Shown piece by piece: positions 54,037 through 62,666 of a stretch of DNA of 64,000 bases. Where the stretch lies: contig DASZAY010000022.1 in the NCBI GenBank assembly GCA_035944555.1, positions 62,001 to 126,000 on the forward strand. Reading direction: 5' to 3'. Each line of letters starts with the position of its first letter. Position 1 is the stretch's first letter. The position numbers and the translations under genes were made by a program. The notes beneath the pieces are model-generated. The model saw nothing but the letters and a program-made list of their open reading frames with translations. It did not search any database and had not been told where the DNA came from. The stretch is from CADCWK01 sp035944555. GTDB lineage: Bacteria > Chloroflexota > Chloroflexia > Thermomicrobiales > UBA6265.

Positions 54037-55158
54037 ATGACCGTGCCCCACCCCGAGACCGTCCGCCGCATCACGCTCATCGGCGCCGGCATGATCGCCC
54101 GCGAGCACGCCGCCGCGATTGGTCACCTGCCCAACGCCGGTGAGATCGCGCTGGCCGTGGCCGATCCTTCCCCCACCGCCCGCGAGGGATTCCTGGAGCG
54201 GTTCCCCGGCATCCGCGTCGTCGCCGATGCCGCCGAGCTGCTGGCTGAGCCGGCTCAGCCCGGCGACGTCGTCATCGTCGCGACGCCGCCATTCACCCAC
54301 CGCGCGCTGACGCTGCAGGCGCTGGCGTCCGGGCGCCATGTGCTCTGCGAGAAACCGCTCGCGATGGACGTCGACGAGGCGGAGGAGATGGTCGCCGCGG
54401 CGGAGCGGGCCGGCCGGGTCCTGGCCGAGTGCAGCAACCGCTTTCTCGGGCTGCCGGCCAACGTCGCCGTCCGCGACCTGATCACCGCCGGCGAGCTCGG
54501 GCCCCTGACGAGCGCGACGTTCGTTCATCGCGTCCGCCGCGCCCGGACGGGGATCGAATACCTGCCGGATACGAGCTGGTTCCTGAACAGCAGCCGCAGT
54601 GGTGGCGGCGTGCTGATGGACTGGGGCTGCTACGACCTCAGCACCCTGATCCACGTGCTCCGGCCGGTCTCGGTCGATGTGATGTCGGCGTTCAGCGCCA
54701 ACCCGGAGACGGCGCTGGATCTGCCACCGGGGACCGTCTTCGACACCGACCAGCACGTCGGAGCCGCACTGGTCTTCCACCGCGCCGACGGCCAGCGCGT
54801 GCCGGTCGCGTACGAGCGCGCCGCCGCAATCCACGGCACGGAGCGGCAGGTCGTCGAGATCGAGGGCACCCGCAGCGCCGTCCGCTGGGACTGGCTGGAC
54901 TGGCAAGGCGACGGGCGCGTCACCGTCATGACTGACCGCGACGGACAACCCCACGAGGACACCCGGACGCTCGGCGTCCCGGCAGTGTTCTGCCACCAGC
55001 GCCCCCTCGTCGCCTTCGCGGCGATGCTCCGGGGGGAGCCCAGCGAGACGCTGGCGGGTAACGACGCGCTGTTTGGCCTCCGGGTGCTGCGGGCCGTCCA
55101 GGACGCGGCGACATCGGGACGCCCGCAATCGATCGCGCGGACGGAGATGGCGCGGTGA
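54037..55158 (+). CDS. Gfo/Idh/MocA-family oxidoreductase
   Basis: A 373-residue NAD(P)-dependent sugar-type dehydrogenase. It has an N-terminal Rossmann domain with LIGAGMIAREHA, the catalytic CEKPLAMD (family EKP), and a C-terminal domain with GGVLMDWGCYDL containing the His/Asp region variant. The substrate is probably a sugar, inositol or related polyol. It stands alone downstream of the exporter set. Confidence 0.88.
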   Translation: MTVPHPETVRRITLIGAGMIAREHAAAIGHLPNAGEIALAVADPSPTAREGFLERFPGIRVVADAAELLAEPAQPGDVVIVATPPFTHRALTLQALASGRHVLCEKPLAMDVDEAEEMVAAAERAGRVLAECSNRFLGLPANVAVRDLITAGELGPLTSATFVHRVRRARTGIEYLPDTSWFLNSSRSGGGVLMDWGCYDLSTLIHVLRPVSVDVMSAFSANPETALDLPPGTVFDTDQHVGAALVFHRADGQRVPVAYERAAAIHGTERQVVEIEGTRSAVRWDWLDWQGDGRVTVMTDRDGQPHEDTRTLGVPAVFCHQRPLVAFAAMLRGEPSETLAGNDALFGLRVLRAVQDAATSGRPQSIARTEMAR

Positions 55159-55311
55159 CCGGATCACCCGGCGGCTGATCGGTCCGGGATGAGATCACAG
55201 GGTTTTCCCGACAGGCGTCGCCGGGCCGGTGGGGTATCGTTGGCACATCACCCGAGCCCGTCATCACCGATCCCCGTGCGTCATCCGCACCATCGCAGGA
55301 GAAGTCCGTCC

Positions 55312-55635
55312 GTGCTGCGCAACGTGTTCAAGGTCGTCGCCATCGCCGAGGGGTTCTCCTGGCTGGCGCTGCTGGTCGCGATGTTCTTCAAGTGGGTCCT
55401 CGGCCACGATGAGGCCGTCGCCATCCCGGGCATGATCCATGGCTGGCTGTTCATCGCTTACGTCGTCGTCGCCATCGCCATGTGGCGGGCGCACGGCTGG
55501 TCGATGCGGACCGGGATCATCGCCCTGATCGGCAGCGTCATCCCGCTCGGCACCTGGTACGTCGAGTACCACCTGGGCCAGCTGGAGCGCGACGGCAAGA
55601 CCGACCGCGCCACCCCGCCCGTCGCCACCGCCTGA
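55312..55635 (+). CDS. DUF3817 membrane protein
   Basis: A 107-residue protein with three transmembrane helices matching DUF3817 (FKVVAIAEGFSWLALL, GMIHGWLFIAYV, IGSVIPLGTWYVE). The start is GTG at 55312 after AGGAGAAG; upstream in-frame sequence is low complexity. Function unknown. Confidence 0.78.
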   Translation: MLRNVFKVVAIAEGFSWLALLVAMFFKWVLGHDEAVAIPGMIHGWLFIAYVVVAIAMWRAHGWSMRTGIIALIGSVIPLGTWYVEYHLGQLERDGKTDRATPPVATA

Positions 55636-55663
55636 TCGGCCCGCCGGCATCCGATCCAGCACA

Positions 55664-55699
55664 GAGCGCCCCGTGTCCCTGTATAGACACGGGGCGCTC
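55664..55699. terminator. Bidirectional terminator
   Basis: A perfect 14-bp stem (GAGCGCCCCGTGTC and its complement) with an 8-base loop between the convergent DUF3817 and Pmp3 genes, followed by GTTGTT on the plus strand. Confidence 0.85.
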
Positions 55700-55737
55700 G
55701 TTGTTCCGGCCGTCCTGATACGGGGTCGGGGGCCTGG

Positions 55738-55911
55738 CTAGTTCTTCGGCGACAGGAAGTTCACGTACAGCGCGTAGATCACACCCGGCACCCAGACGGC
55801 GATCGTCAGGAGCACGCTGAACAGGAACGCGATGCCGAAGCCGCGCTTCAGGAACACGGCCAGCGGCGGGAGGACGAAGCAGAAGATCAGGCGAATGATG
55901 CTTCCGAGCAT
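55738..55911 (-). CDS. Pmp3/YqaE-family small membrane protein
   Basis: A 57-residue protein beginning MLGSIIRLIFCFVLPPLAVF and ending in a second helix with VWVPGVIYALYV. This two-helix pattern with FxLPPLAVFLKRG is the UPF0057/Pmp3 family, small hydrophobic proteins linked to salt or cold stress in other organisms. GGAGG lies seven bases before the ATG. Confidence 0.88.
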   Translation of the reverse strand: MLGSIIRLIFCFVLPPLAVFLKRGFGIAFLFSVLLTIAVWVPGVIYALYVNFLSPKN

Positions 55912-56262
55912 GGGAGTCCCTCCGGGGCTGGGGACGAAGCCGACCGCATGTGGCCGGCTCGATCACCGCCCGGTACGCAATCCGCGATCCCATCCGCCCC
56001 ATCGGCCGGGATCTCCTGCCCGGTTACCGCGCCTGGAGGACGAAGCGGACGTATTCCATCCGCGCCTCCACACGTGGATGGTCGGGGGCCAACACATGGT
56101 GGCCGGCTGGGCGTTCTCTCAAGGAATGAACACCGGGGAGCGTCACGGCCCGCGTGAGTCGATCTTTCCCAATCAATGAGACGCGCCCGGGCTGTGTCGC
56201 CCGGGCGCGTCATTCATCGGGGACCGAAGCTACCTACCGACCCGTCGGGCCGGCAGGCGCGA
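55912..56262. other. Gap with one terminator
   Basis: 351 bases between two minus-strand genes, holding the Pmp3 promoter region and the terminator at 56181-56210. No gene is seen. Confidence 0.4.
56181..56210 (-). terminator. Terminator of the LPNTG surface-protein gene
   Basis: ACGCGCCCGGG and its complement form a perfect 11-bp stem with an 8-base loop, 53 bp past the gene's stop on the minus strand. Confidence 0.75.
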
Positions 56263-57873
56263 TCAGGACCGGCCGGCGCGGCCCACGACCGTGCCGGCGC
56301 CAACCGTCAGCACCGCGCCGATGACCGTCGCGATGATCCAGTTGGTGAGATCCAGCTCCGTCCCTCTGGCCCCGCTGCCCGTGTTCGGCAGCCGGGTGGG
56401 AGCGGCGGCGCTGGTCCCGGTCGTGGCATCTGCCGGCGCGGCAGCTACCCCACCAGCGACCGGGGCGTCCTGCTCGACGGACACCGTCCCGGCATCCGCC
56501 GGAGCCTGGCTGTCCACCACAGGTGCCTCATCCGTGGTGCTGTCCACCACCGGGGCCTCATCCGCGGCGCTGTCCTCCGCCGGGACATCATCGGCCGGAG
56601 TCTCCTCTTCCGGGACGGTGCTGGTCCCGGTCGGGATCATGGAGAAGTAGCAGTTCGCGGCTCCGTCGACCCCAACGGTGACTTCGTAGCCAGCCGAGCC
56701 GAGGGACGGGCTGATCCGGGTGCCCTCGTCGTTGATCCCGGCGAACACCTCACAGGCCACACTGACCAGCGTGGCGCTCGTCGATGCCGCGTGGACCGAG
56801 TACGTGTCCGGCTCCAGCCCGTCGAAGGCCGCATGGCCGTAGTCGTTGAAGGCGGCGTCGAGAACATGGAAGTTGTTCGGGATCGTGCCCCATGCGAGCT
56901 TGCCGGTGTAGCGGCTGGCGTCGACCGGGTTACCACAGTCGGCCGAGTAGTCGGAGCCGGCGTAGCCGGCGGGGCACTCCAGGATCGTGATCGACACGGA
57001 AACCGGCAGACTGTCCGGCGTGGCAGAGGCGGAGGCGGAGGGCTCCACGCTGCCGGACGTATCAGTGGGAGCACCAGGGCCAAACGGGACCAGCGTGATG
57101 GTGCAGGTCACGTCGATCCCACCGGCCAGGGCGACGGTCGGACCGGCCCACCCCTCCCAGCTCGGAACGGTCGCGTCGGTGGCGTCCGTGCACAGGACGG
57201 ACGACGACTTCTGGGCGACCGAGGGATTGGAGAACGCGTACTCGCCATCAGCCAGCCCCGGGTACTCCGACCACCCCTCGGCCCCCGCAGCGCCGAACGT
57301 TTCCACCCCGGTCGCGAGCGGCATGAACCGCGCATCGGCAGGACTGTACGGCGTGCAGATGTCCGCCCCCTCAGGGCAGATGATCGACCGGAAGGTCAGC
57401 GAGTTGGTCGGCCCATCGGGGGCGCCGCCGCTGCCCTTCGGGATCATCTGTCCGACGCAGGTCACCGAGGCGTAGTTGGACAGGGTGACGGTCGGACCGT
57501 TCTCCCCCATCCACGAGGCCACCGGGACGCCGTAGGCATCGGTGCAGCTGGTCGTGATCGACTCCTGCTGCACCGCGGGCGTCGAGAAAGCGTAGCTGCC
57601 ATCCTCGAGGTGCCCGAAGGTGACCCAGCCGTTGGCGTCGTTGACGACGTAGGTTTCCACTCCCGTGGAGAGGTCCATGATCCGGGCGTCCGTGTTCGCG
57701 TAGGGCGTGCAGTCGACGCCTCCCGGCTTGCACGTGTCGAACCGGAATGTCAGTGCATTACCTCCTGCAGACCCGGCGGCGGCCGGAACGATGCCAGCGA
57801 CCACCGCGGTCAGCATGGCGAGAACGAGTGCGACGACGACGTGACGACCAGGTCCGACAGACAGACGATGCAT
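56263..57873 (-). CDS. Cell-surface protein with LPxTG-like anchor
   Basis: A 536-residue exported protein with a signal peptide (VVVALVLAMLTAVVAG). Three Cys-containing repeat domains follow. The first two are clearly homologous (NALTFRFDTC/NSLTFRSIIC, GVETY/GVETF, YAFSTP/YAFSNP), and each has the charge and Cys pattern of prealbumin-like surface repeats. A long Ala/Asp/Val-rich stalk leads to RLPNTGSG, a transmembrane helix and a basic tail (GRAGRS), the layout of sortase substrates. No sortase gene is in view. ATG 57873 has AGGAG ten bases upstream; ATG 57897 is an alternative. Confidence 0.85.
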   Translation of the reverse strand: MHRLSVGPGRHVVVALVLAMLTAVVAGIVPAAAGSAGGNALTFRFDTCKPGGVDCTPYANTDARIMDLSTGVETYVVNDANGWVTFGHLEDGSYAFSTPAVQQESITTSCTDAYGVPVASWMGENGPTVTLSNYASVTCVGQMIPKGSGGAPDGPTNSLTFRSIICPEGADICTPYSPADARFMPLATGVETFGAAGAEGWSEYPGLADGEYAFSNPSVAQKSSSVLCTDATDATVPSWEGWAGPTVALAGGIDVTCTITLVPFGPGAPTDTSGSVEPSASASATPDSLPVSVSITILECPAGYAGSDYSADCGNPVDASRYTGKLAWGTIPNNFHVLDAAFNDYGHAAFDGLEPDTYSVHAASTSATLVSVACEVFAGINDEGTRISPSLGSAGYEVTVGVDGAANCYFSMIPTGTSTVPEEETPADDVPAEDSAADEAPVVDSTTDEAPVVDSQAPADAGTVSVEQDAPVAGGVAAAPADATTGTSAAAPTRLPNTGSGARGTELDLTNWIIATVIGAVLTVGAGTVVGRAGRS

Positions 57874-58299
57874 GACCCGACTACTCCTGGCGCCCATGCG
57901 CCTTCCCACATAGTTCCCACCGGACCACCCCGATCCGGTCCACACACATCGACCGGGACATCCCAGCCATCGCCCCTCGCGGCACGCCATACCCGCAGGG
58001 TGACGCCTACATCTCGCGTCATCCCACGCTGGTCGAACTCGTTCCGGACAGGGCGTTCCCCAGACTAGCGATCGATTGTCCGGACGGGATGGGTAGTCTT
58101 ACCCATTCGCGACGCACGACCATCGACGGCCCCCGGCCGCACCTCGCAGGAACGGTCGGCCGGTACGGTCGCTGGCGCCATCGCCCCGGCCCGGGCCCGG
58201 CTGCGCTACGATCCCGACCCGCCCCTTCGGCGGGGCACTGCCCTTGCACGGCTCAGTGACTACCGACGCCGCCATCCAGTCGCCAGAGAGGACCACCCC
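57874..58299. other. Divergent intergenic region with one operator-like dyad
   Basis: 426 bases between the surface-protein gene and the LLM oxidoreductase gene. The palindrome ATGGGTA-GTCT-TACCCAT (58089-58106) is the clearest element and could be an operator. No gene is seen. Confidence 0.45.
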
Positions 58300-59292
58300 A
58301 TGGCTGATTCGTTCCCGGACGCCAGCACCCTCGTCGCGCAGACTACCGCCCATAACCGCTGGCCCGAGTCGAAGCGGAAGATGAGCTTCGGCGCGATGGT
58401 CCCGCTCGGTGAGGCCAGCCACATGGGTGGCATGGAGGCGCCGACCTTCGACCGGATCCTCGAGCTCGTCCGCGCGTCCAACGACGCCGGTGTCGAGATC
58501 GCCTGGTTTGCTGACCACTTCTCCTCCCCGGCGTCCGCCGATCTGGACCGTGAGCGGGGCTGCTGGGAAGCGTTCACGCTGATGGGCGCCCTGGCTGGCG
58601 CCACCCGCGACCTGCCGATTGCCTATGGTCCGCTGGTCGCTTGCGCTACCTTCCGCAATCCCGGCCTGCTGGCCCGCATGACCGAGACGCTGGACGCCGC
58701 GTCGAACGGCAAGTTCATCCTCGGCCTCGGCGCCGGCTGGCACCGGCCGGAGTACGACGCGTACGACTACCCCTTCGACCACCGCGTCAGCCGGTTCGAG
58801 GAGGTCATCCACGTCGTCCACCAGATGCTGCGTGAGGGCGAATCAACCTTCGAGGGGCGCTGGGTCAGGACCGCGGATGCCCACAACCGGCCCGCCGGCC
58901 CGCGCGCGGCCACCGGTGGTGCCCCGCTGCTGATCGGCTCGTCCGGCGACCGGATGCTGAACATCCTCGCCCGGTACGCCGATGCCTGGAACACCGGCTG
59001 GGAGCACGAGATCGAGGCCGTCCGGCCCAACTTCGAGAAGCTGGACGCCGCCTGCCGGGCCGTCGGGCGCGACCCGCAGTCGGTCGTGAAGACAGTCGGA
59101 GCCAACGTCGGACTCGAAGGTGCGACCGGGCGACGTGGCAAGATGCTGACCGGCTCCGACGACGAGATCGTCACCCGGTTCGTCGAGTTCCGCGACTTCG
59201 GCTGCGACCACCTGATCGTCGGGCTGGACCCGTTCACCCCGGAAGCCGTCGCTCACCTCGGCCGGCTGATCGCGCAGGTCGACAACGCCTGA
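58300..59292 (+). CDS. LLM-class oxidoreductase, probably F420-dependent
   Basis: A 330-residue luciferase-like TIM-barrel protein (IAWFADHFSSP, LGLGAGWHRPEYDAY, PLLIGSSGDRMLNILARYAD). This pattern is typical of F420-dependent LLM oxidoreductases, although FMN use cannot be excluded. A GAGAGGA Shine-Dalgarno precedes the ATG. Substrate unknown. Confidence 0.85.
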   Translation: MADSFPDASTLVAQTTAHNRWPESKRKMSFGAMVPLGEASHMGGMEAPTFDRILELVRASNDAGVEIAWFADHFSSPASADLDRERGCWEAFTLMGALAGATRDLPIAYGPLVACATFRNPGLLARMTETLDAASNGKFILGLGAGWHRPEYDAYDYPFDHRVSRFEEVIHVVHQMLREGESTFEGRWVRTADAHNRPAGPRAATGGAPLLIGSSGDRMLNILARYADAWNTGWEHEIEAVRPNFEKLDAACRAVGRDPQSVVKTVGANVGLEGATGRRGKMLTGSDDEIVTRFVEFRDFGCDHLIVGLDPFTPEAVAHLGRLIAQVDNA

Positions 59293-59478
59293 TCCCGGCG
59301 TCGCCCGCGCGGACACGAGAACAGGATTGTCCCGGCGGGCTTAGGCCAGACAAGCCGATGGTCCGGTTTTGCCTTGCCGGGACCCGCTGGCACCAGTACC
59401 GTTGCCACGGTTTGATCAGACGGCCCGACTGCTCCATCACCCGGATTGCCACGTATCGGTCGCCCAGGAGGCTCAGCC

Positions 59479-60180
59479 ATGACTCCCACCACGACTCGCA
59501 GCCGGATCACCCGGACCATCTTCGCCGCGGGCGCCGCCGCGGTCATCGCCATGCCCGGACTGGCCGGCGCGCAGGATGGCACGGACATCGGCGGGGAACT
59601 GCTCCCGGTCACGCCGACCGCCGACCAGTGCATCGTCGAGACCCCGCGGACGGTCGAGGAGATCCAGGCGATCATCGACGCCGGTCCCCAGATCGCCACC
59701 CCGGAGACCAGCCTCATCACCGAGGGGGATCCGGTGACCAACATCCCGTCCTCCGCCGCCCCAGCCGACGAGCCCACGGTCGCCGCCATCACCGCGACCC
59801 TGATCGCCTGGTACGGCTGCGTCAACGCTGGCGACCTGCTCGCCGCCGCCGCACTGGAAACCGACGGGCTGATCGCCCAGCAGATCGCGACCGGCCTGTC
59901 ACTGTCCAACGTCGAACTGGCGGAGGGCGAGAACCTGATCGACATCCTCTCCGCCGCCCCGGTCCCGCTCGAGGGCGACAACCAGTTCACCATCAACGAG
60001 GTCCGTGACGTCGTCGTCCTGCGCACCGGCGATGTCCGGGCCCAGGTCCGGCACACCGTCCCCGGGACCAGCCAGGTCGCGACGGACACGATCTCCTTCG
60101 CGCGGACCGAGGATGGCTCCTTCCTGATCGCCGGCGCCGTCCTCGGCAAGCCGCAGAACGAGCGCCCGGCCCGGAACTAG
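59479..60180 (+). CDS. Exported protein with NTF2-like domain
   Basis: A 233-residue protein with a signal peptide ending in LAGAQD. A domain around AATLIAWYGCVNAGDLLAAA resembles SnoaL/NTF2-like folds (about residues 95-225). Function unknown. ATG 59479 follows CAGGAGG. A perfect 18-bp terminator follows. Confidence 0.68.
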   Translation: MTPTTTRSRITRTIFAAGAAAVIAMPGLAGAQDGTDIGGELLPVTPTADQCIVETPRTVEEIQAIIDAGPQIATPETSLITEGDPVTNIPSSAAPADEPTVAAITATLIAWYGCVNAGDLLAAAALETDGLIAQQIATGLSLSNVELAEGENLIDILSAAPVPLEGDNQFTINEVRDVVVLRTGDVRAQVRHTVPGTSQVATDTISFARTEDGSFLIAGAVLGKPQNERPARN

Positions 60181-60210
60181 TCCGGCTGGTACATCACAGG
60201 TCACAGGGCC

Positions 60211-60250
60211 CGAGAGGGGGCGGTCCGGATCTCCGGACCGCCCCCTCTCG
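60211..60250 (+). terminator. Strong terminator
   Basis: A perfect 18-bp stem (CGAGAGGGGGCGGTCCGG and its complement) with a 4-base loop, 30 bp after the exported-protein gene. Confidence 0.88.
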
Positions 60251-60356
60251 CTGTTCCCGCGTCCCGCTCGGCAATCAGGACGCCGGCTGTCCCCCGCCCC
60301 GCCCATACTTGACCCGGGTTTCAGTCGATGCCCACCGCCATCACCGGGAGCGATCG

Positions 60357-60791
60357 ATGCGCCTGACCGACCGGTATCCGATCATCGTCACCGACCACAA
60401 GGACGCCTGCCGCGACTTCTGGCAGGATCACCTGGGATTCGCCGCCGCCTTCGACAGCACCTGGTTCACCTGGCTGACGACGGCCGATGGTTCCGGCTCG
60501 ATCGCCTTCATGTCCCCGGATCACCCGTCCGCGCCGCCGGGACCGGAAGCCTTCACCGGCACCGGGATGTGCTTTGAGCTCCAGGTCGAGGATGCCGCCG
60601 CCGCCCATGGTGAACTGGTCGCGACCGGTCTGGCGATCGCGTACCCGCTGACCGACGAGCCGTTTGGCCAGCGCCGCTTCGGGTTCCGCGACCCGTCGGG
60701 CCTCTGGGTCGATGTCGTCGAGCAGACCGAACCGGCGGCTGGTTACTGGGACCGGTACATGGTGTCGCTAGAGGCAGGGACGAGAGGATGA
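60357..60791 (+). CDS. VOC-superfamily protein (glyoxalase-like)
   Basis: A 144-residue vicinal-oxygen-chelate protein (YPIIVTDHKDACRDFWQDHL, FRDPSGLWVDVVEQ). The metal-ligand pattern is incomplete, so it may be a binding protein rather than an enzyme. It overlaps the next gene by 4 bp (ATGA). GGGAG precedes the ATG. Confidence 0.82.
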   Translation: MRLTDRYPIIVTDHKDACRDFWQDHLGFAAAFDSTWFTWLTTADGSGSIAFMSPDHPSAPPGPEAFTGTGMCFELQVEDAAAAHGELVATGLAIAYPLTDEPFGQRRFGFRDPSGLWVDVVEQTEPAAGYWDRYMVSLEAGTRG

Positions 60792-61342
60792 CTGCCACAC
60801 CTGCCCATGACGTCGACGAGCACGGTCGACCGGAACCGCCCAGTCGCGGGGACGAGACGGCCACCCTGCTGGGGTTCCTCGACTACCAGCGGGCGACGTT
60901 CGCCTGGAAGACGCGTGGACTGGACGCCATCGGGCTCGGCGTCCGCGTCGCGGCGTCGTCGATGACGCTCGGCGGCATGCTCAAGCACCTCGCCTACGTC
61001 GAGGACGACTGGTTCACCGAGACGATGATGGGGCGGCCGCGCCCGGAGCCGTGGGCCAGCGCACCCTGGGATGAGGACCGCGACTGGGAATGGCACTCCG
61101 CCGCGACGGATACGCCGGAGCAGCTCCGCACGCTGTGGGAGGCGTCGGTCGAGCGGTCCCGGCGGGTCGTCGACGAGGCGCTGGCCGAAGGTGACCTCGG
61201 CCAGATTGCCCGGGCCGACGCGCCGGGCCATGAGCTGCCCAGTCTGCGCTGGATCATCGTCCACATGATCGAGGAATACGCCCGACACAATGGTCATGCC
61301 GACCTGATCCGCGAATCGATCGACGGCGAGACGGGCGAATAA
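60788..61342 (+). CDS. DinB/DUF664-family protein
   Basis: A 184-residue DinB-like protein (LGFLDYQRATFAWKTRGLD, LKHLAYVEDDWF, IVHMIEEYARHNGHADLIRE) with three His in metal-site positions. It is coupled to the VOC gene, suggesting a joint role in small-molecule handling. Confidence 0.82.
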   Translation: MTATPAHDVDEHGRPEPPSRGDETATLLGFLDYQRATFAWKTRGLDAIGLGVRVAASSMTLGGMLKHLAYVEDDWFTETMMGRPRPEPWASAPWDEDRDWEWHSAATDTPEQLRTLWEASVERSRRVVDEALAEGDLGQIARADAPGHELPSLRWIIVHMIEEYARHNGHADLIRESIDGETGE

Positions 61343-61414
61343 CGGGTCGCGCTGCCGGGGCGGACTCCGTATGATGCTGGTCGCTCACCCGACGGCATGA
61401 CGCAGGAGTCCCCC

Positions 61415-62512
61415 GTGCAGCAGTCTTCGCCCCGGCCCGTCCGCGTCGGCCTCGTTGGTCTCGGCGAGGTCGCGCAGGTCACCCATATCCCGGTCCTCGC
61501 CCACCTCGAGGACCGGTTCACCATCACCGCCATCGCCGACGTCTCACCCGGGCTCGTCGCTGCCATCGGCGACCGGCTCCACCTGCCCACCGACGCCCGC
61601 CACACCGATGCCGGCGAGCTGGTCGGCCGCGACGACGTCGACCTCGTCTTCGTCCTGACCAGCGACGAGTACCACGCCGATCAGGCCGTCGCGGCGCTGG
61701 AGGCCGGCAAGCACGTCCTGATCGAGAAGCCCGTCGCGCTGACCATCCCGGACGTGGAGCGGATCATCGCCGCCCGCGATGCCAGCGGTCGCCACGCTAT
61801 CGTCGGCTACATGCGCCGGTTCGCCGACGCCTTCACGCTGATGAAGGACCGGCTGCCCGAGCTGGGCCCGATCCGCTACGCCCGTGTCCGCGACATCATT
61901 GGCCAGAACCGGCAGTTCATCGAGCAGGTCGAGCAGGTCCTGCGCTTCGACGATCTCACTGACGACCAGAAGCGGGACCGGGGCGAGCGCGCCCGAACGC
62001 AGGTCGCGACGGCTCTCGGGGAGACCCCGACCGATCTGGTCCGCGCCTACCGGCTGCTCTGCGGGCTGGGGTCGCATGACCTCTCGGCGATGCGCGAGCT
62101 GATCGGCGTCCCGAACCATGTCGTCGGGGCCGACGCCTGGCTGAATGGCGAGTACGTGGCGGCGATCTTCGCCGTCGATGACTACCGCGTCACCTTCGAG
62201 ATGGGAGGAGACCGGCAGGTGCGCTTCGACGCCCACATCGCCGTCTACGGCGAGACCGGCACGATGACGGTGGAGTACGACACGCCGTACATCCGTCACC
62301 TCCCGACGACGCTGACGGTCGAGCGGACCGAAGGAACGGCCTATCACCGGGAGCAGATCCTGCCCGGCTACACCGACCCGTACACCCGCGAGCTGGTCCA
62401 CGTCCACGATGTCCTGCACGGAAGCGCCGTGCCGAAGACCACGCTGGAGGACTCGCTCCACGACCTGCGCCTGTTCCGCCAGATCATCGATCGCATCCGC
62501 GCCAACGGCTGA
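61415..62512 (+). CDS. Gfo/Idh/MocA-family oxidoreductase, second
   Basis: A 365-residue protein with VGLVGLGEVAQVTHIP (Rossmann), LIEKPVALT (catalytic EKP) and a C-terminal dehydrogenase domain. GTG 61415 has AGGAG six bases upstream; the ATG at 61397 lacks one but would add six residues. The substrate is a presumed sugar or polyol. Only distantly similar to the one at 54037. Confidence 0.87.
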   Translation: MQQSSPRPVRVGLVGLGEVAQVTHIPVLAHLEDRFTITAIADVSPGLVAAIGDRLHLPTDARHTDAGELVGRDDVDLVFVLTSDEYHADQAVAALEAGKHVLIEKPVALTIPDVERIIAARDASGRHAIVGYMRRFADAFTLMKDRLPELGPIRYARVRDIIGQNRQFIEQVEQVLRFDDLTDDQKRDRGERARTQVATALGETPTDLVRAYRLLCGLGSHDLSAMRELIGVPNHVVGADAWLNGEYVAAIFAVDDYRVTFEMGGDRQVRFDAHIAVYGETGTMTVEYDTPYIRHLPTTLTVERTEGTAYHREQILPGYTDPYTRELVHVHDVLHGSAVPKTTLEDSLHDLRLFRQIIDRIRANG

Positions 62513-62666
62513 TCTCCCCGGCACACCCCACGTCGGACGCAACGGTGAGGCACCGGCACGGATTGTCCCGGACAGGTCGTATCGGAGGAGCGATCGGCGG
62601 AACGGATGACCCGTGTCGGACGTCTCGACCTGTGAAGGGACCGTCTCCCGGTCCCCGGAGGTCGTC

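Noticed and set aside
56176..58068. 630-codon plus-strand frame opposite the surface-protein gene
   Set aside because: Only Arg/Gly/Asp-rich sequence; the minus strand has signal peptide, repeats and LPNTG.
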